The notes under the pieces: generated by a model
Seen by the model: only the letters and a program-made list of their open reading frames with translations
Databases searched by the model: none
Told to the model about the DNA's origin: nothing
Shown: positions 21,455-31,160 of the stretch, one piece after another
Numbering within the stretch: position 1 is the first letter of the stretch
Layout of the letters: each line of letters opens with the position of its first letter
Assembly (NCBI RefSeq): GCF_963678635.1
Contig: NC_087066.1
Coordinates: forward strand, 16,353,949 to 16,417,948
Length of the DNA: 64,000 bases
Direction: 5' to 3'
Source of the DNA: Symsagittifera roscoffensis
Taxonomy: Eukaryota > Xenacoelomorpha > Acoela > Convolutidae
Position numbers and translations under genes: made by a program

Positions 21455-21528
21455 GTAAGTATAATTTATAAATATACTAATAAATTTAAAATAAAACACT
21501 AACCATTCTTTATCCATGTTTTATTTAG
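21455..21528 (+). promoter_or_regulatory. candidate 74-nt intron just after the ORF7 stop
   Basis: ORF7 ends TAA and continues CAG/GTAAGTATA, a near-perfect donor. A branch-like CACTAAC lies at 21497-21503 and a pyrimidine-rich TTTTATTTAG ends at 21528; TTTTTAG at 21536 is an alternative acceptor. Copy 2 keeps the donor (49625/49626) and TTTTCTTTAG (49701). The donor could instead join a distant exon in the 3' region. Confidence 0.45.
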
Positions 21529-23039
21529 ATTTTTAGTCTTCATCTCACGATCATCTGCAAAATACACAAAAGAAAAATAAAAAATGGAAAACTTCTTCAA
21601 ATTGTCCCAAACTCTAATAATCTTTTGCACCAGCTAAATTAAATAAAATTCATACAAATGTAATAAATTAATTTATAAATTATTTCCCTAAAAGCAGTAA
21701 TTCTAATAATGATGAAAATTTGTAACTTAATTTTTCCCCAAAACAAGCAATAAAATTGAAATTCTATGTAGTAAATTAATAAAACGCAAATCCAGTACTA
21801 ACCTTTTGATATTTTCATTCACTCGCACAAGAATTCTATCCAAACTCGCACAGCTCGCCCACGAAGAGTTGTTTAAATAATGAATTTCAGTTTCAAGCTT
21901 TCACACTCAACAACTCTAACACACGATAACAAATTTCAAACTTTCCTTTAACCCGGTTGGAAAGGAATTATATACTAAACAAAACTAACCAACGCAGCTT
22001 ACTAAACAACACAACACATAGAATAACAGCATGACTAAGAAAAGGAAACCAACGGTACCCAAACTGGATTAACCCAGTTTAAAACTGGATAATTTATTCT
22101 TTTGAAGACTATTATAAAGTCAAAGAAAGAAATAATAAAACACAAAAAAGTCGAAAGACAAACCCATACCAAAAACAATTTGATTTTTGAAAAAAGGACA
22201 CAACCAACGAAACATAAGAAAAACCACAATAAACCCAACATAAAACGTTATCACATAACAGGACCTCTCACAGAAACCGCACGAAATCATACTCCCACTC
22301 CTGGCCTAACCCACCAGAGAGGACGTCCTGAGCATGCTCTATAGCCGGCCTAACCCACCGCGCTACATCCACGCTTTGTGACCACACTCCTATTTTTAAT
22401 AAGAAGTACTCAAGGGTGAGTAACTCTTCAAAATAACTGAACTAAAACAGAAAGCTTTTGTGAAAACAACTAACCAAAATCATAACTAAAAACACTAAAC
22501 TAATAAAAATTTTATAAAATGTAAATTATACCTTGCAGTATATAGATCAGCATACAACACCAAAGACGAACATCCAAAGACAAAATGACCCCACTACAAT
22601 CGAAAAAGAATGGCCAACCACAATCAATATGCCGCCCACAATCACAACTCAAAGGATTTAGAGTACGACTTGACTTCGCAGAAAAGGACTTCATTGAACT
22701 AGAACAATGACCACCTCGATGTTCAAGTATACGTACAGATGCGAGTAACCAGGCATCCCCTCCACGCACAATCTCCACGCCATTCCCAGACAAGGTCAAA
22801 CACAAAGAAGTTCTCTACATGAAACGAAAAAACCTGTCATAGCCAACCATTCTGAAATCAGATTTGAGTTTGTTGCGAAAACCCAGTCATTGTCATAAGA
22901 AGACACAACGATTGAATCTGGAACTTCTCTAACAAGAGAACCCAGACGAAATATGATGTTCGCCAAATACCAACGTTCATCATCCATCTTTTGAATTGCA
23001 GAAAGACTATTCTAAAAAACTCTGTAAAACCCGGATGGG
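21529..23039 (+). other. long 3' region, no secure gene
   Basis: About 1.5 kb between ORF7 and the 3' LTR, conserved in copy 2. It holds a Lys/Asn/Thr-rich open stretch without ATG (22102-22344, shortened in copy 2), a paired palindrome (22320-22339) and a segment from about 22640 to 22800 that is almost unchanged between the copies. An antisense ORF of 97 codons (22512-22805; 95 in copy 2) overlaps the last. On the plus strand a ~40-codon frame ending THINMPP-like before TAG shows several synonymous differences. Whether any is expressed is unknown. The purine run before the LTR is only GGATGGG. Confidence 0.5.
22303..22359 (+). promoter_or_regulatory. GC-rich paired palindrome between direct repeats
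   Basis: Two perfect 10-bp palindromes, AGGACGTCCT (22320-22329) and GAGCATGCTC (22330-22339), abut exactly. They are flanked by direct repeats GGCCTAACCCACC (22303-22315 and 22347-22359). The block is identical in copy 2 (50490-50509) except for a flanking base. It is GC-rich in an AT-rich element. The GACGTC core is ATF/CREB-like. Confidence 0.6.
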
Positions 23040-23449
23040 TGGAACCTGATCTAAACTACATTTTATGATTGGATAAATTAGATATTTTACCACTGTAAAG
23101 TATTTAATATTAACCAATCATGATCCATCTAACTAACAACCCACTTATTTGTAAGTGCTGGAATTACTTGTAATTTCAGCACCAGAGAGATTTGAATTTA
23201 ACTTAGAAATTAGTTGACTCTCCAAGAAGACTTCAGCAACCGCAAGAAACCAGTATACCCTAGATCTATTGAGCCTAGCAGAGACTAGTTAAACACCCTG
23301 AGACTAGATAGTATAAGAGTAAGATTAGGATCGGTATTAGACTAAGAAGTTGCACGAATCTATCCGGCCGAAAATAAGATAGCGTGACGAGCAGACGGTG
23401 TACCCTATCCGAAATTACTCTATGAGTTAACCACCTCGGTTATAACTCA
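23040..23449 (+). repeat. 3' LTR of copy 1 (410 bp)
   Basis: Same length and ends as 4597-5006, with one substitution. The hairpin lies at 23155-23182. Confidence 0.95.
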
Positions 23450-23453
23450 CCTT
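23450..23453. repeat. target-site duplication, right (CCTT)
   Basis: Matches 4593-4596. Confidence 0.85.
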
Positions 23454-23841
23454 GTTGGGTGTCATCCGCAGGGTGCCACTCCATTAGTGACGTTTGAGGG
23501 GGTGCCCTTGCCGAATGTCAATTTTCCTGGATGAGTCACTCTTCGGTGGGGGGGGGGGGGGGGGGGGGGGAAGTACCATTGCAGCATTTATCATTCTGCT
23601 GCATTGCGAGGCCTTATCATTCGCAGAGAAGGACGAAAACTTCGAGTAATGTGGTAACAAAAATCACAAAGTCTTTGTAGGAAAGATTGAAGTCAGAAAA
23701 ACTATTCAAGTTCAAAATAAATCTCNNNNNNNNNNNNNNNNNNNNNNNTAACCAATGGTTAAGTATACTGAGATACGGTACAACTTTTTTTCTACGACGG
23801 CCATAAAAATGATCTACCAAAATATTCTAATTCAATCTAAC
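23454..23841. other. host DNA with poly-G run and 23-N gap
   Basis: No gene seen. A run of 23 G's (23548-23570) and 23 unknown bases (23726-23748) occur here. This stretch separates the giant element from the minus-strand retrotransposon. Confidence 0.7.
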
Positions 23842-24114
23842 TGTGATATTCCTAAATTGCTTAGCGTGTTGAGGAATAAAATTAAGAAAAGATAGTGTTA
23901 ATTTACTTTTCTTGATCTTGTCTTGTCAATGAAGTTAGTAGCCGAGATATGAAAACACTGACCAATTCATCTATAACGTTTTAGCAACACCAAATGGCCT
24001 TGACCACTCTTATATAATAATAGAATAATAGATATAGTTAGCACATATGGTTACTGCAGATGCAGTAGCTAGCAACTGTCCTCAAGGTTATGTACTGCGG
24101 ATGCTGCAGTACCA
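23842..24114 (-). repeat. 3' LTR of the minus-strand element (273 bp)
   Basis: Ends TGTGATATTCC...GCAGTACCA on the plus strand. It is 25 bp shorter than the other LTR: a segment between two GAGAT direct repeats is missing. Confidence 0.9.
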
Positions 24115-24269
24115 CATTCCCCCAGGGACCAATAAAATTTTATCTAATACATATAAAATTTTATAAATAACAATACTACGAGTTTTCAGCTCAGTTTTTG
24201 TGGTACCATTGATGCATGAATGTTCTCTTTTGAGTTTTAAGTATAAGTTTTTCTTTTCAATTTCTTCTT

Positions 24270-25541
24270 TCAGTTTGAGTGTTTCTTAACTTCTAACGGC
24301 ACTTTCCACTGCGTGCTCCATGGTTGTGTCGTATCCAGAGCGGCATAACCAAACTTCTTCCGAAATAAATGGCGTTCTAAAAGCTTCAGTCGGGTTTCCA
24401 TCGGATTGTTCTTGTCCGTTTTGACATTCGCCAGACCGAATCGGTACTGCTCTAGGGCCATTTCATTAATGTCTGCATCTTTGTCCGCGCTAATGTATTT
24501 AACCGAATGTTTGACTGGGCTGCCCAGTCTTTTAGGCCCCTGGTTTTTCGTGGTTCGCTTACTACGCCTCACGCTCGCACTTCCTTGATCGTCTACGACT
24601 GAGTCGTCCGAAATTCCTGGCGGAGATCCGTGTTCGCCTGTCGTTTCTGTTTGATTTTCCGTTCTGGATTTAATTATTTCGTCCGCCGTTCTTTGCAGAC
24701 CTCTAGTCAACACTTGACCGGCGAGGCTGTGCCATTCTTCGTCTCCCATATCTTGTTTTTGGAACGCATTCAAGATTGAGCTAGGTGACGTGTCCCTTGT
24801 TATGCGCTTCCTAGACTGTCCAGTTTTGGTGCTCGAACTGCCTGGGCAATCAGCTTGATCCACATCTGTTTGTCCTGGATCAGTGACTTCTTCTGCTGTT
24901 ACAGCAGCTTTCTTTTTTTCTTTACCCTTGGGTTTAAGCGTTTGATCTCTTTTATCCCGCGATTCCCCTACCGGGTTTAACGCCACCTGCTCTTGCGTTT
25001 TCGGTCTCACTGTCTTTGGACCCCCGAGATTCGGCTTTGCTCGCTTTATTGTGTCCCGCGTGTGTCCCGCGATGTTAACAGGTGTGTCCCGCGATGTTAC
25101 GACAGTCTCGCTGTCTTGAAACAGGTCCTTTGCCTGTTCCCTCGGTATATTCCAGTCCTCCTCTTCCGATATCGTGTCCTCCAACAGCTCGTCATCTTTC
25201 TTCTGGTTCTTGCTCTTTGGCTCCTCAAATGGACTTTTCGCCTTCTCCTTTTGGTTTGTCCCTTCCTTGGGTGTCTTCGTAGGGGAACTCGGCAACTTTA
25301 CCAGATCACTTTTCCGGTATACTGCTCCTGCAGCTGTTGTCACCTTTTTTGGTAAATCGAAAGCAACCTTCCCCTTGAACGGTTTTGTCAGTGCCGCCCC
25401 GCTTTTTCTTGTCTCGTCTCTGCGACTGAGGTTGTGGCTGTTCCACTCCGACCCCTTTGGTTTGTCCTCAACAAATCCCTTTTCCCATGAGTAAAGTAGC
25501 TCCTTTCGCAACTCGGGGTCGATTGTACTCGTAGTTTCCAC
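24270..25541 (-). pseudogene. pol: C-terminal tail of pol, minus-strand element
   Basis: A 423-codon stretch in the same frame as RNase H-integrase. It is highly charged: Lys/Thr/Pro/Ser-rich with acidic DDELLEDTISEEED, a basic VRRSKRTTKNQGPKR motif near residue 330, and an ordered end (ALEQYRFGLANV ... LERHLFRKKFGYAALDTT). Such long tails after integrase occur in several invertebrate gypsy elements. The RRSxR motif is common near their ends and may contact chromatin; that is inference. The first ATG here is internal, because the frame upstream belongs to the same polyprotein separated by stops. Confidence 0.65.
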
Positions 25542-25805
25542 TAATTGTGAGAGGCTGGTCCGTCATATCTACGCCGCTCTGCGTTCCAGTTAGCGTTAGC
25601 CTCTAACAGGTCCGCAGAGTTCTTGCTCTGTTTCTCTCCTGTGTCGACATACTGGCCTGTTTGAAGAGGGGACTGACATCCCTGCTTTTCTGCCCTTTTT
25701 TGACGATCTTTAGGGAATCCCGAGATTGGTCAATCCTCTTCTTGAGTTGATTTGCAGTTAGTGCCGACCTCTCCAGATGCTGCTTATCTAAATTATCAGA
25801 GAATT
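25542..25805 (-). pseudogene. pol: decayed link between integrase core and tail
   Basis: The frame is interrupted by stops here. A fragment with a RSALTANQLKKR-like helix can be read, so this is polyprotein sequence that has lost its frame. Confidence 0.5.
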
Positions 25806-26207
25806 CTACAAATTTATCTCGTAAAATTTAAACTCCGTTTTTGGTAATCTACCAAAATGTGCTTCAAACGGTGATTTCTGTATGGTTTTCCGTTTTATCC
25901 ACCGCATGTCCCTAATTATCATACTGAGTCCTAGTTTAATTGACTTAACATTTTCTTCCAGTAGCATCACCCCCAAACGCCTTTTTATTGTTTGAATTGT
26001 TCTCTCGACTAAACCGCACCCGCGATGGTCGACCACCGGGCAGAGCTTTTGTTCTATATTATTTTCGAGACAGAATTTTTTCATGGTTTTTCTTTTGAAT
26101 CCGGAAAATTGGTCGGTTTTTATCGATTCTGGGATTCCGTGTGTATCTATGTACGACCGTAGAAATTTTTTAGTGGATTTTCGCCCCGTTGATTTTGTTA
26201 CTTTCAC
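25806..26207 (-). pseudogene. pol: integrase catalytic core, minus-strand element
   Basis: Catalytic residues: the first Asp lies just upstream in TAIDRFSKF (between the stop at 26286 and this fragment), the second in IKTDQFSGF, and Glu in CGLVERTIQTIKRR. The fragment is in frame with 26286-27779; one TAG at 26286 separates them. The GTG used as start is internal. SPFEAHFGRLP marks the end of the core. Confidence 0.85.
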
Positions 26208-26285
26208 CGAAGGAAACTTCGAAAACCGATCAATCGCTGTCAGCAGGTAGATTTTCTTTCCTTTATAGTCTTCTAAAGGTCCCGC

Positions 26286-27779
26286 CTAATCTAACTGAAC
26301 CTCCTGCCCTGGCTGCGATAGCACTGGCAGTGGTTGTGAGGAATTTTTCGGTAAAATATATTTTGCATTCTTACCATAGCGTGTACATTCTCTACATTCC
26401 TCCGCTAGGTTCACGATATCCTTGTGCATGTGGGGCCACCACAAACAATTGGACACGTCAATCATTGCCTCTTGCCCTGGATGTCCTCTATGAATGCGCT
26501 TCATAACTGCTTGACGCAGTTGAACTGGTACTGCTATCCTATTGTCTACCAGAATGCAGTCATCGATTACTGAGAGTTGATTCCACAGAGGATTCGTGTA
26601 TGGGCCCATAAGTTCAAATCCTGCCCGATCCTTCCTCTCTATTACGCGACGTAATCGGTCCAACCACACATCCTCCGAAATGAGTTCAGCCAACAGCGTT
26701 TTATCGAACAGTTTCGATAAACTGAAACTCTTGACGTCTCCCATGTCTGCCACTGAGCTCTCCAACTGCGTTTGCCGTTTGTTAATCCTTCTCGAGGGTT
26801 GAACTTCGCTAAATTCTAGACCCAGATCGTCGTCCTCCGCTGTTAGATCCACTTCTTTGATTGATTTAGTTGGTGAATCTATTGGGCTGCTCGTGACCAT
26901 CTGAGTGATCGCCTCTAGCTCTTTGATGTTTCCCGGCATCTCTTGATCTTTGCTGACCAGATCCCAAATGGATAGCAAGTGTTTTGTTTCTTCCGCGTCT
27001 TGATCCCATATTACTGGTCGTGCAGCACAGCTGTCTTCTTCAAAGCTGTCTGACCCCGCTCTTTCTAGTGTTCCTCTTCTTATCCGACACGTTCGATGGA
27101 AGGTAGTCTCGGTTATTTCTGCTTCCGTTAATTTATCGCTCTCCTCCTGTGTCCTACAGTCTCCGATCCTCACTGTCTTTTTCTTCATTTTTCCGTCCTC
27201 CATCTCTTCTGAGATTATTTTTCTGTTTTTCACTAAATTGACCGACTGAATTGCTCTATTGAAATTGACAAAAGTGTTCTGATTCAACACGTTATTAATA
27301 GGCAAAAAATTTGAATTGCCACAGTTCTCGTTCCAGTCGAGCTTTGTTCGGTTTTTAACAGTTTTGTTGCTATGGCAACCACGCCTGTATTTTAGCAAAT
27401 TGTCTTCTCTTTTCTGTTTTTGAGAATATTCTAGAACTTTTTCACTCATTCGACTGTATAAATAGTCGAGTGCTCTATGAAAACACTCAATCGAAGTGAC
27501 CACAAATTTTTCATCCAATTTGGTTTCTGGCCAAGGTTCTCCGGTTGGTTCTCTAGATAGATAATCGACTATCCCCATATCCTTTCCCGGAATATGGACA
27601 ATTTTGAATTGATATGGCAGTAATCTGTCCACCCATCTCTTTAATCTTGATTGATATGTTTTGTTAGACCTGTTGCCTTCTAAGGCAGATGTTAATGCCT
27701 TATGATCAGTGACTATTACAAATTCTTTTCCTAATAAGTAATGTTTGAAACGATCAACTGCCCACACTACCGCTAACAA
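26286..27779 (-). pseudogene. pol: RNase H and integrase zinc domain, minus-strand element
   Basis: Residues 1-75 are the end of RNase H (VTDHKALTSAL, HIPGKDMGIVDYLSREP). Then come about 280 residues of unassigned, charged linker, unusually long, followed by the integrase zinc-binding region (HRGHPGQEAM ... CRECTRYGKN). The start of RNase H (KCDACHSRLGASL, catalytic Asp) is readable in this frame upstream, up to about 28030. The frame ends at a TAG where an AGP motif follows. Confidence 0.85.
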
Positions 27780-27964
27780 TTCAAGCTCATTAGTAGAATA
27801 CTTTTTTTCTTGATTATTCAGGTAGCGCGATGCGATTGAAATTGGAATCCATTCGTTCTTTTCTGTTTGTTGCTCTAAGGATGCCCCTAGTCGACTATGA
27901 CATGCATCACACTTGACCCGAGTATCCCTACTCGGGTCATAATAATTCAGTTTAGCAATATTTG

Positions 27965-28858
27965 CTACCGCTTGTTTGATTTCTTCGAATACCTCACTAT
28001 GTTCGGGTCCCCATTCAATTTTTTTACTGGGAGATTAAAATTTTTCAATTTTTTCTTTTCATTTTCCTCACGCAATAATGGTCTAAGCTTGTCTGTCAAA
28101 TTGGCTGCATTTGGTATAAACTTTGAAAGGTGATTAATACTACCTAGAAAGGATCTAAGTTGTTTAAGCGACTTTGGGTGCTCTAACTTATAGATAGCCT
28201 CCGTTTTCGTAATTTTCGGGGTAACCCTACTTTCTGAAAGTTTGTGTCCCAGCCAATTTACTTCTGTTTTGAAGAAATCACATTTCGACAGCTTCAGGGA
28301 TACGTTTTCCTTATCTAGCTTCATTAGAACGTCGGTAATTAGTTTTTCATGTTCTAGCTCCGATCCCTTTGAGACGATCAGTATGTCGTCCAAGAAACAA
28401 AATGTTTTCCTGGAATTATTTAACGTTCGATCCATTGCTTTTTGAAATTCGGCTGGCATATTTGCCAACCCATAGAATCCCGTCAAAAATCTATATGTGC
28501 CCGTAGCTTTCCCCCCTACGATGTTGAAATTACACTGTCTTGCAGTTTGCGGAGTCAACTTTAACTGACTATACGCATTTTTCAAATCTAACATAGTGAA
28601 AAACAAGGTACCTGCTGTTTGTGCAGTTACTATCTGACTAACACCGTCTAATAGCTCCTCCACATTCGGCATCTGATATTTGTTTTTGTATAATTGTCTG
28701 TTGATGGGCTTTGCATCCAGAGCCAATTTATTTGAATCATCTTTCTTCACTGTGATGACAATAGGGGCTATGAAACAATCACTGGTACACTTATCTAACT
28801 TCTGAATATGGCCTTCTAGTAGTAGTTTTTCGATTTCCTTCTCAACTTTTCCTTGCAC
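27965..28858 (-). pseudogene. pol: reverse transcriptase, minus-strand element
   Basis: RT motifs: VEKEIEKLLLEGHIQ, LALDAKPINR, FTMLDLKNAYSQL (first Asp), FLTGFYGLANMPAEFQ, and FLDDILIVSKG (catalytic FLDD). It is in the same frame as the gag-protease fragment; a stop at 28979-28981 separates them. The frame is lost near 28030 at a run of A's (minus strand), where RNase H continues in another frame. Sequence error in the homopolymer cannot be excluded. Confidence 0.9.
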
Positions 28859-28978
28859 ATGGATGGGTATTCTCCTCCCCTTTTCCTGAATCGGGCAGAG
28901 AGGGTACTCGAACGTTGTATTTACTACATGATGTACTGATCGTGCTTTTCTGTCAAACAGGGGTTTGTAATCCTCATA

Positions 28979-30265
28979 TTATTTTTCTTTCCACGGCCCC
29001 GACTGTTCGCACAGCATTATGTCAAATCGGGATTTTATCTTTGGGACGGGTCTTTGCGTAGTGGTTATACCCACTTTATTTTGTAAATCTAAACCTAAAA
29101 TACACCGTGTCCTTCGTTCAGTTATCAGAAATGTGGCATCCGGAACTTCCCAGCCAGCGGACCGTATTTTTGCCTTCACAGAACCCAATATTGCTATTGG
29201 TTTTTTATTATAATCCACGAATTGTGCTGGTAAGTTCAATTTTTCGACCGGAGTAAACTGTATTTTTCCTGACGAGTCTAAAATCTGTTTCGCCACTGTC
29301 CAATTTATAAATGAAATTGGGCTTCCGGTGTCCACGGTCATATTTATTATTTGGTTATCATTTCGGATTAGGGCTTTCAATGATTTCATCCTTCCCGATG
29401 TTGAATCTTTCCGAATGTCGATCTTTTTCGTTTCGAGTTTGTTTACTCCATTGCTGCCACTGTTCTCTTTTACTTTCTCTTCGATGTATCGATTGATCAT
29501 CTCTATCTGACTGTCTTTTTGTTCAATTGCCATAACTTCGAATTCTTCGCACGAATCAAATGTTTGAATCAAGTTACCTTCTTCCTCAGAACTCTCTGTA
29601 TTCTCAGTTATTTCACTGACTTGTTGTGAACGATACATTCGAGCAAAGTGGTTTGGTTTGTTACAGTTCTTACATTGTTTTCCCATTGCTGCACAATTTT
29701 TCAGATAACCATCTACAAACGGTCTGCCACACCTATTGCATTGTTTCCTATCATCTGCGTTATATTTATTCGATATCGCCCTTCCTTCCGGCTGTTTCCG
29801 TCTATTCCTTTCGCGATAGGGTTTTCTAGTATTCTGATTCCTGTTTCCTACCACCAGAATCGGTTCCTGCTTGATTTTAATTTGAGACCCTGGTTGAGTT
29901 ATTGCTTGAGCAGTACCCAGAGTGGACTTCTGAAACGCCTGTGTCGATTGTTTACTCTGCTCAAATTTTATCGCACGTTTTAATACTTCCTCGGGAGGTA
30001 ATGTTTCGAACAAGAGCGTGTCCTGCAATGCTGGACTTCGCATTTTAGAAATAAAGAGATCTCTGACTAACTCATCTTTTAAAGTGTTCAATGCCGATTT
30101 TGCTGCTTGAGCAGTTAGTGCGACATGAAATGTCTCTAACGATTCTCCCATTTCCTGCGATCTAGTAAATAACTTGTAACGCTCATAAGTGAAGCTCTGG
30201 CATTTTTCAAAAGTCTCCTTTGCTAATCTAACCATCTCTTTAAATTGCCATTTAGAATTCTCCAC
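28979..30265 (-). pseudogene. gag-pro: gag core, zinc knuckles and protease, minus-strand element
   Basis: Residues 1-110 are the helical Gag core (FTYERYKLFTRSQEMGESLETF, DLFISKM). Residues ~175-212 hold two zinc knuckles that look degenerate: the first has Tyr where His is expected (DGYLKNC), and the second has Tyr at the last Cys (CKNCNKPNHFARMY). Protease active site DTGS lies near residue 315 (NMTVDTGSPISF), with CILGLDL further on. The frame is continuous with the 118-aa piece upstream except for one TAA. Confidence 0.85.
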
Positions 30266-30298
30266 ATATGGATTTTTTTGAACAAAACGTTTCTTTCC

Positions 30299-30655
30299 TT
30301 ACGTCCCAAACGCAAGAAATAGTCTGGATATTAATCTCTTTTGAACTTCGTTGTAGTAAATATTGTGACCCATTTTAGGTCCTCTTTCTCTCCTCTCTTC
30401 ATTCTCGGCTGCTACTCGATCTTTTAATAGTCTGTCCCGTGCTTCTCTAGCTGCTGTTGCAGCAGCAGATTCGCCCTCTCTGGGTGTTTCTGGACGGGGT
30501 TCCGGTTCCTCCAACACTGGTTTAGGATCTTCCAGCATAACTTCTGGGTTGACATTTTTTTTTACAGATACCGCCATCAGGAACTGATCGAACCATACTT
30601 TAAAATTCCAAGGTGGATCAGAGTTCGCTGTGGTCCAATAAACAGGAATTTCCAT
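30299..30655 (-). pseudogene. gag: gag N-terminus, minus-strand element
   Basis: Start ATG at 30655, 45 nt after the LTR. It gives MEIPVYWTTANSDPPWNF..., a Pro/Glu/Ala-rich stretch, and ends at a TAA at 30299 after LFLAFGT. The next fragment begins in the same frame 33 bp on, so the stop is a nonsense mutation within one gag. Confidence 0.75.
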
Positions 30656-30680
30656 GTCAGTTCTATTCTCCTGAGCCTAA

Positions 30681-30699
30681 AATCCTGCTGGCTGCGCCA
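30681..30699 (-). promoter_or_regulatory. primer-binding site, tRNA-Ser-like
   Basis: Directly after the 5' LTR on the minus strand: TGGCGCAGCCAGCAGGATT. Its complement ends AATCCTGC...GCGCCA, which looks like the 3' end of eukaryotic tRNA-Ser (AATCCTGCCGACTGCGCCA type). Several gypsy elements use tRNA-Ser. Confidence 0.7.
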
Positions 30700-30997
30700 T
30701 GTGATATTCCTAAACTGCTTAGCGTGTTGAGGAATAAAAGTAAGAAAAGATAGTTTTAATTTACTGTTCTTGATCTTGTCTTGTTAATGAATTTAGTAGC
30801 TGAGATTGCTTACTGTTTTATAGCATGAGATATGAAAACACTGACCAATTCATCTATAACGTTTTAGCAACACCAAATGGCCTTGACCACTCTTATATAA
30901 TAATAGCATAATAGATATAGTTAGCAAATATGGTTACTGCAGATGCAGTAGCTAGCAACTGTCCTCAAGGTTATGTACTGCGGATGCTGCAGTACCA
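30700..30997 (-). repeat. 5' LTR of the minus-strand element (298 bp)
   Basis: Full-length version of the LTR. On the minus strand it starts TGGTACTGCAG and ends GAATATCACA. Confidence 0.9.
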
Positions 30998-31160
30998 AAC
31001 TAACAATCAGACAAAAAATGTTCTAGTTAACCTAAGCTCAACCGTTTCGATCCCTCTACATGCTGAAAACATATTCACGCGATTATGGTTACAAATTTTA
31101 AACTATTCTGATGGGCATGTTGGAAAATAACAACATAGTTTCATTTAATCATCCCTTGTT

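Larger units (their letters stand above)
4597..23449 (+). mobile_element. giant retrovirus-like Ty3/gypsy element, copy 1 (complete, LTR to LTR)
   Basis: The 18,853-bp element is bounded by 410-bp LTRs and a CCTT target duplication. Order: LTR, PBS, structured leader, ORF1, gag-pro-RT-RNaseH-IN, two small membrane ORFs, ORF5, Env, ORF7, long 3' region, LTR. Pol order and the GPY/F-type integrase end place it in the Ty3/gypsy group. The coding strand is strikingly A-rich, and Asn, Gln, Thr, Ile and Lys dominate the proteins. Gag-pol, env and ORF7 carry at least ten stops, frameshifts or deletions when compared with copy 2, yet the LTRs differ at a single base. It is therefore defective but young, and was probably mobilised in trans. 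The usual size for the group is 5-12 kb. Confidence 0.95.
23842..30997 (-). mobile_element. Ty3/gypsy LTR retrotransposon, minus strand, degenerate
   Basis: A 7,156-bp element with LTRs at 23842-24114 and 30700-30997. Read on the minus strand it gives LTR, PBS, gag with zinc-knuckle remnants, DTGS protease, RT (FLDD), RNase H, integrase and a basic C-terminal tail: gypsy order. It is unrelated in sequence and base composition to the giant element. One frameshift and several stops break it. The flanks read GTTAG on both sides (minus strand) only if two extra T's are allowed at the 5' end, so the target duplication is uncertain. Confidence 0.9.

Noticed and set aside
22102-22344. 80-codon Lys-rich ORF in the 3' region as a gene
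   Set aside because: It has no ATG, the copy 2 version is shortened by a stop, and composition matches general A-richness.
22260-22400. Possible tRNA-like sequence (A-box-like TAGCGCGGTGGG on the minus strand)
   Set aside because: No B box or cloverleaf could be found downstream. The direct repeats and palindromes explain the block better.
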